A stretch of 5,420 nt of DNA. Origin: Candidatus Aenigmatarchaeota archaeon (GTDB lineage Archaea; Aenigmatarchaeota; Aenigmatarchaeia; DAOWOJ01). The position numbers and the translations under genes were made by a program. The notes beneath the pieces are model-generated. The model was not told where the DNA came from and did not search any database. It was given only the letters and a program-made list of their open reading frames with translations. The DNA lies in assembly GCA_030642125.1 (NCBI GenBank), contig DAOWOJ010000033.1, positions 1 through 5,420 of the forward strand, read 5' to 3'. Positions within the stretch are counted from its first letter, which is position 1, and each line of letters opens with the position of its first letter. Below, in pieces: positions 1-5,390 of this stretch.

Positions 1-84
1 GAAAAATATATAGAACATGCTAAGAAAGTATTAAGTATATCATTTTCTAAACTTCCATGCTCTTGTGAAGTAAAGTTTATTTAG
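1..84 (+). CDS. C-terminal end of an unidentified protein (partial)
   Basis: Frame 1 is open from the first base to a TAG at 82-84 and encodes 27 residues ending LPCSCEVKFI. The stretch looks like real coding sequence: lysine and glutamate in a helical pattern (EKYIEHAKKVL), then a Cys-Ser-Cys pair close to the end. The stop lies 14 bases before the rhomboid start, so this is probably the upstream member of the same operon. I do not recognise the family from so short a tail. The CxC pair could be a metal or redox site, but nothing here proves it. Confidence 0.5.
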   Translation, partial: EKYIEHAKKVLSISFSKLPCSCEVKFI

Positions 85-98
85 TTAATATATTATTT

Positions 99-671
99 AT
101 GAAGGTTACAATTTTTTTATCTTTGATTTGCATTATTATATTCTTTATATGTTTATTTTCTCCAGAATATCTAATTGAAATTATTTATTTATATGGTGGA
201 TTTTCTCTGAATAATCTATTGTCAGGTTATGTTTGGACTTTATTTACATCTATATTTTTGCATGCATCATTTAATCATTTAATTTTTAATATGTTTGGTT
301 TGATTTTATTTGGAAGTATTTTAGAAAAAAATTTAGGTAGTTCTAAGTTTTTATTTTTATTCATATTATTTGGAATTATTGTAAATTTATGTTCAGTATT
401 TTTTTATTCTCCGTCAACGATTTGTTTAGGAGCATCAGGTGCCATATTTGGTTTGATTGGCGTAGCTATGATTATAAAACCTTTTGATATTTTATGGATA
501 TTTCCATTAATGATGCCAGTTCCAATAATTCTTATTGGTATAATATATATCATATCTGAATTTGCTTTAATTGGAGCTGATGATATGATAGCTCATACAG
601 CACATTTATTAGGAATAGCTTTAGGAATATTGTTTGGTTTAATTTATAGGAGAAGGTATGATGCTGGTTGA
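99..671 (+). CDS. Rhomboid-family intramembrane serine protease
   Basis: This 190-residue protein is predicted to cleave transmembrane helices of other membrane proteins inside the lipid bilayer. It has about six hydrophobic segments (roughly 3-20, 47-76, 83-104, 110-128, 130-155, 163-184), the basic rhomboid core with no extra domain. The signature residues are present. HASFNHLIFN supplies H55, H60 and the oxyanion Asn N64, equivalent to H145, H150 and N154 of E. coli GlpG. GASG (111-114) carries the nucleophile S113. AHTAHLLG supplies the catalytic H169. The protein ends in a basic RRR cluster after the last helix, probably cytoplasmic. No Shine-Dalgarno sequence precedes the ATG; it follows the upstream stop by 14 bases, and no other in-frame ATG occurs before residue 65, so the start is sound. 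It is probably an active protease; the substrate is unknown. Its last 14 bases overlap the next gene, suggesting translational coupling. Confidence 0.93.
   Translation: MKVTIFLSLICIIIFFICLFSPEYLIEIIYLYGGFSLNNLLSGYVWTLFTSIFLHASFNHLIFNMFGLILFGSILEKNLGSSKFLFLFILFGIIVNLCSVFFYSPSTICLGASGAIFGLIGVAMIIKPFDILWIFPLMMPVPIILIGIIYIISEFALIGADDMIAHTAHLLGIALGILFGLIYRRRYDAG
649..652 (+). promoter_or_regulatory. Shine-Dalgarno GGAG for the 87-residue membrane protein
   Basis: A GGAG core lies inside the rhomboid reading frame, 5 bases before the ATG at 658 and 8 bases before the second in-frame ATG at 661. It supports real translation of the overlapping small gene and leaves the choice between the two adjacent ATGs open. 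Confidence 0.55.
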
Positions 672-921
672 TATATTTAATGGTTTGATCAACATATTAA
701 TGATAATTATTTCAAATACAATTTCTACTTTAAGCTTGGTAATAAGTGAATTAATAAAACTGTTTTTAATGGGACCAGAATCTGGGATTATATTACTTAT
801 TATATTTTCAATTGTATTATATCTTTTAACGAAATTTGTATTCAAAAGCGTCAAATTTGTTTTTATCATTGTTCTTTTGATATTTATTCTTGTAATTTCG
901 ATATCATTTTTATCTGTTTAG
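658..921 (+). CDS. Small two-helix membrane protein, function unknown
   Basis: This 87-residue protein belongs to no family I recognise. Residues 1-38 form a hydrophobic/amphipathic stretch with few charges. A GPESG turn (39-43) is followed by a clear transmembrane segment (about 43-58), a basic linker KFVFKSVK (59-66) and a second transmembrane segment running to the C-terminus (about 67-87). It has no cysteine or histidine and no visible catalytic motif, so a structural, regulatory or substrate role is more likely than an enzymatic one. The start overlaps the end of the rhomboid gene by 14 bases and has its own GGAG; the stop overlaps the ribosome binding site of dph2. This placement makes it a genuine operon member despite its low-complexity composition. 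ATG 661 is an equally possible start. A functional link to the rhomboid protease is inference from position only. Confidence 0.75.
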   Translation: MMLVDIFNGLINILMIIISNTISTLSLVISELIKLFLMGPESGIILLIIFSIVLYLLTKFVFKSVKFVFIIVLLIFILVISISFLSV

Positions 922-926
922 GTGAT
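921..926 (+). promoter_or_regulatory. Shine-Dalgarno GGTGAT for dph2
   Basis: GGTGAT is a full six-base complement of the archaeal 16S rRNA 3' end. It begins on the last base of the preceding stop codon and lies 3 bases before the dph2 ATG at 930. It fixes the dph2 start and shows that this genome uses leadered, SD-dependent initiation inside operons. Confidence 0.75.
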
Positions 927-929
927 ATC

Positions 930-1880
930 ATGAAAAATAAAGTTAAATCATGGATTAAAAAAATTCTTTCTTATGAACCGAATAATGTATTTATACAAAT
1001 TCCACGCGGTTTGATTAAAATAGCCCATGAATTATCAAATGATTTACGTTCATATGGAATCACTTCATTTATATCAGCTGAACCATGTTTTGGAGCATGT
1101 GACATAAGAGATTATGAGGCAAAAAAATTAGGATGTGATATTTTAGTACATTTTGGACATTCTGATATGGGATTGAATACTATTGTACCAATAATTTATA
1201 TAGAATATGATATGCGTCAAGATGTTTTATCAATATTAAACGATAATATTAAAAAAATAAGTGAATTTGATAAGATAGGTATTGTAACAACACTTCAGTA
1301 TATATGGTGTTTGAATGATGTTAAAAATGAACTTTCAAAAGAAAAAACAGTTATTATTGCAAAAGGAAAATGTAAGTATAGTGGTCAAATTCTTGGATGT
1401 GATTTATCTGCCGCTAAATCAATAGAAAATGATGTTGATTGTTTTTTATTTATCGGGGCTGGTAAATTTCATGCATTGGGTTTATGTTTATCAGTGCAAA
1501 AACCTGTTTTTTCTATGGATTTAGAAAAAATGGATATTATAAATTTTGAGACATTAAAACACGAATATGAGAAAAGGATTTGGTTAAATATTGCAAAAGC
1601 GCTTGATGCTGACAATTTCGGCGTTATAATTTCAACGAAATCAGGACAATTAAATAAAGAAAATGCTAAATTTGCTGTGAATGAACTAGAAAAATTAGGA
1701 AAAAACGCTTTCTTATTAGTAACAGATAGAATAGATTTAGATGAGATATGTGCATTTGCTGACGCATTTATAAACACTGCTTGTCCTAGGATTGGTATAG
1801 ATGATATTCATAAATTTAAAAAACCAATAATAAATTTCAAAGATCTTGAAAAGCTTTTAAATTTAATAAACAAAACATAA
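930..1880 (+). CDS. dph2: Diphthamide biosynthesis enzyme Dph2 (radical SAM-like 3-amino-3-carboxypropyl transferase)
   Basis: Dph2 starts diphthamide synthesis in archaea: a homodimer with a [4Fe-4S] cluster cleaves S-adenosylmethionine and moves the 3-amino-3-carboxypropyl group onto a histidine of elongation factor 2, in the cytoplasm. The 316 residues match the family's three-repeat layout, and each repeat supplies one cluster cysteine: C57 in EPCFGACDIRD, C157 in GQILGCDL and C285 in NTACPRIGIDD. Other family features are IPRGL near residue 24, LVHFGHSDM (72-80) in the first domain, FIGAGKFHALGL (174-185) in the second and ISTKSGQ (234-240) leading into the third. All three cysteines are intact, so the enzyme should be active. 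Length is normal for archaeal Dph2. The start is set by the GGTGAT just upstream. It sits 8 bases after the small membrane protein gene and 2 bases before rpoL, so it is cotranscribed with both. Confidence 0.95.
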   Translation: MKNKVKSWIKKILSYEPNNVFIQIPRGLIKIAHELSNDLRSYGITSFISAEPCFGACDIRDYEAKKLGCDILVHFGHSDMGLNTIVPIIYIEYDMRQDVLSILNDNIKKISEFDKIGIVTTLQYIWCLNDVKNELSKEKTVIIAKGKCKYSGQILGCDLSAAKSIENDVDCFLFIGAGKFHALGLCLSVQKPVFSMDLEKMDIINFETLKHEYEKRIWLNIAKALDADNFGVIISTKSGQLNKENAKFAVNELEKLGKNAFLLVTDRIDLDEICAFADAFINTACPRIGIDDIHKFKKPIINFKDLEKLLNLINKT

Positions 1881-1882
1881 GT

Positions 1883-2152
1883 ATGAAAATAAAAATATTA
1901 GAACAAAATGAAAATACAATTAAATTTGAAATAAATGAAGATCATACATTTCTTAATTTATTGAGAAGTTCATTGTGGAAATATAAAGATTTGGAAGATG
2001 CAAGATATTTTTTTGATGGTTATTATTCTGATAAATCCAAATTTATAGTAAAAATTAAGAAAGGTTCTACTATAGATGTACTTAAAGATTCATCACAGAG
2101 AATAATAAATAGAATAGAAGAATTGGAACAAGAATTTAATAGAATAAAATGA
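1883..2152 (+). CDS. rpoL: DNA-directed RNA polymerase subunit L (Rpb11-like)
   Basis: RpoL pairs with RpoD to form the assembly platform of archaeal RNA polymerase, the counterpart of Rpb11/Rpb3 and of the bacterial alpha dimer. The protein has 89 residues, a typical length. The N-terminal strand is followed by EDHTFLNLLRSSL (19-31), the conserved first helix of the RpoL dimerisation domain. The last third (about 65-88, ending RIIEELEQEF-like) is the long C-terminal helix of the fold. The middle is unusual: where RpoL/Rpb11 proteins normally read HPL before the second strand pair, this one reads FFDGYYSDKSKF (43-54). The gene starts 2 bases after the dph2 stop and has no clear Shine-Dalgarno sequence, so it probably relies on coupling to dph2 translation. 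I see no good U-rich terminator just after it. Confidence 0.92.
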   Translation: MKIKILEQNENTIKFEINEDHTFLNLLRSSLWKYKDLEDARYFFDGYYSDKSKFIVKIKKGSTIDVLKDSSQRIINRIEELEQEFNRIK

Positions 2153-2155
2153 TTG

Positions 2156-2272
2156 TTATATCATATGAATAACTTCATAAAAACTAAATGCACAAATGCT
2201 AGTAATTTCTGATAAAAATATGAATAGCCATTTAAAATCTTCCATAGTGTATTCATATAATTCTTCAAACAT
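2156..2272 (-). CDS. Possible small protein of 38 residues, function unknown
   Basis: On the minus strand an ATG at 2272 opens 38 codons ending in TAA at 2156-2158, only 3 bases from the convergent rpoL stop. The product starts MFEELYEYTMEDFKWLF and continues as a mostly hydrophobic stretch ending EVIHMI: an acidic head and one short hydrophobic helix. GTGAT, a partial match to the archaeal Shine-Dalgarno GGTGAT, ends 4 bases before this ATG; that GTG (2279-2281) is itself an in-frame alternative start adding three residues. A TATA-like TTTAAATA (plus positions 2300-2307) lies at a plausible promoter distance. The composition is protein-like, but an ORF this short can occur by chance in DNA so poor in G+C. 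No family is recognised. Confidence 0.35.
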   Translation of the reverse strand: MFEELYEYTMEDFKWLFIFLSEITSICAFSFYEVIHMI

Positions 2273-2304
2273 TTCAATCACATATTTGTTTAATGTTTGT
2301 ATTT

Positions 2305-2318
2305 AAACCTTTTATATT
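2305..2318 (+). promoter_or_regulatory. BRE/TATA promoter for the SRP RNA
   Basis: AAACC (2305-2309) followed by TTTATATT (2311-2318) resembles a BRE plus TATA element. Its centre lies about 24 bases before 2338, where the terminal helix of the RNA begins. The overlapping TATTTAAA (2300-2307) reads as a TATA-like element on the opposite strand, so the region may drive transcription in both directions. Confidence 0.55.
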
Positions 2319-2337
2319 TTATATTGACAATTCATAT

Positions 2338-2610
2338 TGTGGAAACTAGATTGGGTGTCCAGGCCGCATCTGTAACTGCGAATGGTCTTTAGTAGAATCG
2401 AAGTCTAATAGAGATGCGATTTCATATTTTGGTCCGTATATTGGACAATGATTTTTTGTGCTGTGGAATTGTATATTTTGTGAATTTGGTTAGGTTCGAA
2501 AGAAAGCGGCCATAATCAAGATATTTCAATGTTCATGGATTTCGAAGATGAGAAAGGTACCGGGTTCAACCAGTCTATGATTCAATTCGATTGAAGACGC
2601 GTTTCCACAT
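2338..2610 (+). ncRNA. Signal recognition particle RNA (archaeal 7S RNA)
   Basis: SRP RNA is the scaffold of the particle that carries ribosomes making membrane or secreted proteins to the translocon. It binds SRP54 and, in archaea, SRP19. The diagnostic part is the helix 8 tip at 2488-2511: GGU, symmetric loop UAGG (2491-2494), stem UUC, GAAA tetraloop (2498-2501), stem GAA, symmetric loop AGCG (2505-2508), GCC. It aligns without gaps to the usual GGUCAGG...GGAA...AGCAGCC. A lower helix 8 stem pairs 2473-2480 with 2517-2524 over 8 bp. Helix 1 joins the ends, 2338-2346 with 2601-2609 (9 bp). The 5' Alu-type domain shows a hairpin with CGCA/TGCG (2365-2368/2377-2380) closing a loop with UGUAA (2371-2375, the UGUNR motif), followed by a second hairpin AATCG/CGATT (2396-2400/2417-2421). 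GC is about 39%, above its flanks. At about 272 nt it is slightly short for an archaeal SRP RNA. The exact ends are estimated from helix 1. Confidence 0.85.
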
Positions 2611-2648
2611 AATATTAGATATCAAAATGTCGAATTAGATGATAGAGA

Positions 2649-3605
2649 ATGAATGTAGTTTCGATTGTTTCTGGAAAAAATACAAAAGACATGTTATTTG
2701 AGTCTATAGATCTTCTTGGTGGGATAAAAAAATTTGTAAAATCAGGCGATACAGTTCTTATTAAGCCAAATGTTTGTGGAGGGATACCAGGAAAAAAAGG
2801 ATCTTATACAAGTCCAGAAATTATTTCAGCATTAATAGAAATCATGAAAAATAAACCAAGCAAAATAATTATTGGCGAATCTGATTCTGAGATGTATGCT
2901 GCAGACTTAATGTTCGATAAGACAGGGATACGAGAAGTAGCAAATCATTTTGGAGCTGATGTTGTTAACTTAGGAAATGGTGAATTGATAACAATTGATA
3001 TCCCAGATGCTCATATTTTAAAAAAATTTAAAGTTTCTAAAATTATGTATGATGCGGATGTAATAATAAGTGTTCCAGTTGTCAAGACGCATATTATAAC
3101 AGATCTTACTTTAAATTTAAAATGTATGTATGGGATCTTACCTGAAAAACATAAAGCTAAATATCATAAACTCGGAGTGAATAAAATTATTTCTGATGTG
3201 TATAAAGCATTTCCACCGCATCTGTGTGTTGTAGATGCAACAGTTTGCATGGAAGGTGAAGGTCCATTTAATGGAAATTCTGTTAATCTTGGATTAATTA
3301 TATGCGGTGATAATGCTATTTCTACTGATAGCGTTACAGCATCTGTTCTTTGTTATAAACCACACAAAATAAAACATATTAAATTATCTGCGATGAATGA
3401 AATAGATTCAATAGATTTGAATAAAATTAATATTGTAGGACAAAGAAATATAAAAAAAGATTTTAAAAAAACACATGCTAGCGCTATTTTTAATAATAGA
3501 ACAACAGATTATTTTATATCAATGCTCCCAGAAAATAAACTGAGTGCTTTTTTCCATAAATATTATGAATCTGCTGTATTTAATTGGTCTAAAAAAGACA
3601 AATAG
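2649..3605 (+). CDS. DUF362 domain protein without a ferredoxin domain
   Basis: This 318-residue protein matches the DUF362 family, whose biochemical role is not generally established; many members carry a C-terminal 4Fe-4S ferredoxin domain. Visible family features: DTVLIKPN (34-41), the GESDS segment (76-80), SVPVVKTH (141-148) followed by LTLNLKCMYGILP (153-165) and nearby H168/H173, then VVDA (194-197) and the GEGP motif (203-206). No CxxCxxC cluster is present: the six cysteines (43, 159, 193, 200, 219, 235) are scattered, so it is the single-domain form. There is no signal peptide or membrane segment, so it is probably cytoplasmic. The start lies 38 bases after the SRP RNA. GATGAT (2638-2643), one base off the GGTGAT Shine-Dalgarno sequence, sits 5 bases before the ATG, and a weak TATA-like TTAGATAT (2616-2623) is present. 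Family assignment is firm; the reaction is unknown. Confidence 0.85.
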   Translation: MNVVSIVSGKNTKDMLFESIDLLGGIKKFVKSGDTVLIKPNVCGGIPGKKGSYTSPEIISALIEIMKNKPSKIIIGESDSEMYAADLMFDKTGIREVANHFGADVVNLGNGELITIDIPDAHILKKFKVSKIMYDADVIISVPVVKTHIITDLTLNLKCMYGILPEKHKAKYHKLGVNKIISDVYKAFPPHLCVVDATVCMEGEGPFNGNSVNLGLIICGDNAISTDSVTASVLCYKPHKIKHIKLSAMNEIDSIDLNKINIVGQRNIKKDFKKTHASAIFNNRTTDYFISMLPENKLSAFFHKYYESAVFNWSKKDK

Positions 3606-3610
3606 ACACA

Positions 3611-3618
3611 TTTTTTTT
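3611..3618 (+). terminator. T8 tract, transcription terminator of the DUF362 gene
   Basis: Eight consecutive T on the coding strand begin 6 bases after the DUF362 stop codon. U-rich tracts are the main termination signal in archaea, and this one lies in the short gap before the convergent pyrG gene. Confidence 0.6.
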
Positions 3619-3624
3619 AATAAA

Positions 3625-3640
3625 TTAAACTTTAGTTTAA
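3625..3640. repeat. Inverted repeat over the pyrG stop codon
   Basis: TTAAAC (3625-3630) and GTTTAA (3635-3640) are perfect inverted copies around a TTTA loop that contains the pyrG TAA (3632-3634, minus strand). It could form a weak AT-rich hairpin in either transcript. No T tract follows directly on the minus strand; the nearest U-run for that direction is the six A at 3591-3596 inside the end of the DUF362 gene. A role in pyrG termination is therefore only possible. Confidence 0.3.
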
Positions 3641-5284
3641 GCAAGATTCTACAAATCCATAAAACAAAGGGGTCGGTTGCAGTAAATTTGATTTAAATTC
3701 TGGATGAGCTTGGGTTGCTACAAAAAATTTATGGTCTGTGATTTCTATAAATTCTATTAATTTTTTATTTGGAGAAATACCAGAAAAAGTTAATCCTTTA
3801 TTTTGAAGAATATCATGATATTTTGAATTTATTTCATATCTATGTCTATGTCTTTCATATACAATATTATCTGTATTCAATAAGCCAAATTTTTTATATA
3901 ATTCATAAATTTTTGTACCAGATTTTAATAATGCTGGATTTGATCCTAGTCTCATCGTTCCTCCTTTTTCTTTTATATTTTTTTGTTCAGATAGAATATC
4001 TATAACAGGATATTCCGTATTTTTATTTATTTCAGTAGAATTTGCATTTCTTAAATTGCAAACATTTCTTGCAAATTCTATTACAGATAATTGCAATCCA
4101 AGACATATTCCTAAAAATGGAATATTATTTTTTCTACAATATTCTATTGTTTTTATTTTTCCATCAATTCCTGTTGTTCCGAATCCTCCTGGAACGATTA
4201 TTCCAAGTAATTTTTTAGGAAAATGTGAGTTGTGTATACTTGTAGATAGCTTATTAGAGTCTATCCATTTTATATTTATTTTTGTGTTAAAAGGAATTCC
4301 AGCATGTTTAATTGCTTCTGCGACAGAAATATAAGAATCTTTTAATTCTGAATTTCCTGTGTTTAAATATTTTCCAACAATTCCTATTTTTATTTCTTTG
4401 TTAGCTTTCTTAAGAATTTTTACTTTATTTTTCCAATCATTTAAGTCTTTAACTGTTTCATTTAACTTTAATTTGTTTAAGATCTTTTTTGAAAATTCTT
4501 GTTCTTCAAAAATCAGTGGAAGTTCGTAAATAGTTTCTAAATCTGGATCATCTATTATATTTTCTTCTAAAACATTACAAAACAATGAAATTTTTTGTTT
4601 TCTAATACAATCTAATTTTTTTACAGAACGACAAACAATAAAGTCTGGTTGAATACCGATTTCCATTAATAATCTTACTGATTGTTGTGTAGGTTTAGTT
4701 TTTGGTTCTCCAAGTTTTTCTGGAACAGGAACATATGAAACATGAATAAAAACAATATCTTCTTCTCTTGAAAGTTGACGCATTGCCTCTAAGAATATAA
4801 TGTTTTCGTAATCGCCTACAATTCCTCCTATTTCTATTAAAGTGATTTGTGAATTTTTCTTGTTTGAAATTTCTTTTATCTGTTTTTTAATTTCATCAGT
4901 TATATGAGGAATAACTTGAACAGTTTTCCCAATAAAATCTCCATTTCTTTCTTTTGTAATAACTCTTCTATAAACTTTTCCTGTTGTTATATTATGCTCT
5001 TTTAATGAATTATCGCAAAGAAATCTTTCATAATGTCCGAAATCTTGGTCTATTTCTCCACCATCTTCTGTGACAAAGACTTCACCATGTTCTGTAGGTC
5101 TTAATGTTCCAGCATCTATATTGATATAAGGATCTATTTTTATTGCTGTAGTATTAAAATTCATTGATTTCATTATTCTTCCTAAAGAAGCTGTAACTAT
5201 TCCTTTTCCAATACCAGAAATAACTCCACCAGTTATAATTATGTATTTTGTATTATGTTTATTTTTTGTTGTTTTTTTTTGCAT
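3632..5284 (-). CDS. pyrG: CTP synthase (glutamine hydrolysing)
   Basis: This enzyme makes CTP from UTP, ATP and glutamine, the last step of de novo pyrimidine nucleotide synthesis, and works as a cytoplasmic tetramer. The 550 residues have the usual two domains and length. The N-terminal synthetase domain (about 13-275) contains the P-loop-like GGVISGIGKG (19-28), KIDPYINIDAGT (49-60), HGEVFVTEDGGEID (66-79), GHYERF (83-88), GGIVGDYEN (153-161) and KTKPTQQSV (195-203). The C-terminal class I glutamine amidotransferase domain (about 298-550) has the oxyanion PGGFG (365-369), nucleophile C394 in GICLG, GGTMRLG (441-447) and H527/E529 in AHPEF. All catalytic residues are present. A lysine-rich extension of about 12 residues precedes the first strand. 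No Shine-Dalgarno sequence is seen at the ATG, consistent with a short or leaderless transcript. It converges on the DUF362 gene with a 26-base gap and appears to be a single-gene unit. Confidence 0.97.
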   Translation of the reverse strand: MQKKTTKNKHNTKYIIITGGVISGIGKGIVTASLGRIMKSMNFNTTAIKIDPYINIDAGTLRPTEHGEVFVTEDGGEIDQDFGHYERFLCDNSLKEHNITTGKVYRRVITKERNGDFIGKTVQVIPHITDEIKKQIKEISNKKNSQITLIEIGGIVGDYENIIFLEAMRQLSREEDIVFIHVSYVPVPEKLGEPKTKPTQQSVRLLMEIGIQPDFIVCRSVKKLDCIRKQKISLFCNVLEENIIDDPDLETIYELPLIFEEQEFSKKILNKLKLNETVKDLNDWKNKVKILKKANKEIKIGIVGKYLNTGNSELKDSYISVAEAIKHAGIPFNTKINIKWIDSNKLSTSIHNSHFPKKLLGIIVPGGFGTTGIDGKIKTIEYCRKNNIPFLGICLGLQLSVIEFARNVCNLRNANSTEINKNTEYPVIDILSEQKNIKEKGGTMRLGSNPALLKSGTKIYELYKKFGLLNTDNIVYERHRHRYEINSKYHDILQNKGLTFSGISPNKKLIEFIEITDHKFFVATQAHPEFKSNLLQPTPLFYGFVESCLN

Positions 5285-5307
5285 AGATATTTTAGTTGAA
5301 CACTATC

Positions 5308-5318
5308 ATTTATTTAAT
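5308..5318 (-). promoter_or_regulatory. Candidate TATA box for pyrG
   Basis: Read on the minus strand, TTAAATAAAT follows the A-rich stretch GCAAAACAA, giving a BRE/TATA-like arrangement centred about 29 bases before the pyrG ATG. That spacing would give a leader of only a few bases, matching the missing Shine-Dalgarno sequence. Background AT content makes this a moderate call. Confidence 0.35.
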
Positions 5319-5352
5319 TGTTTTGCATCTAGAAAATAGTTATTAAATTTAA

Positions 5353-5368
5353 GCAAATCTTTATATAT
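5353..5368 (+). promoter_or_regulatory. BRE/TATA promoter of the rightmost gene
   Basis: CAAATC (5354-5359) followed by TTTATATAT (5360-5368) is a good archaeal BRE/TATA match. It is centred about 27 bases before the ATG at 5391, the distance expected if transcription starts at or next to the start codon. The sequence TATATAA also reads on the minus strand and could alternatively serve pyrG with a leader of about 55 bases, but its BRE side is poorer in that direction. Confidence 0.5.
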
Positions 5369-5390
5369 GCATTAAAAACAATAATTAATC

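Noticed and set aside
639..869. Minus-strand open frame of 76 codons opposite the small membrane protein
   Set aside because: It has no ribosome binding site and lies antisense to a frame with an SD, operon overlap and clear membrane helices; its isoleucine/asparagine-rich product looks like a shadow.
1469..1777. Minus-strand open frame of 102 codons inside dph2
   Set aside because: It is fully antisense to conserved dph2 coding sequence, and its serine/phenylalanine-rich product is typical of reading AT-rich coding DNA backwards.
2581..2595. Perfect hairpin TTCAAT-TCG-ATTGAA just before the SRP RNA 3' end as an intrinsic terminator
   Set aside because: It lies inside the RNA, upstream of the 3' strand of helix 1, and no T tract follows it; it is probably part of, or competes with, the SRP RNA fold.
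2338..2610. RNase P RNA or a riboswitch as the identity of the structured RNA
   Set aside because: The RNase P core motifs (GAGGAAAGUC-like and the paired AGA...AU region) are absent, while the SRP helix 8 loop, UGUAA hairpin and terminal helix are all present.
3769..4334. Two plus-strand open frames (78 and 92 codons) inside pyrG
   Set aside because: They are antisense to the glutaminase domain of CTP synthase, with no SD or family match; they arise from low stop density on the reverse strand.
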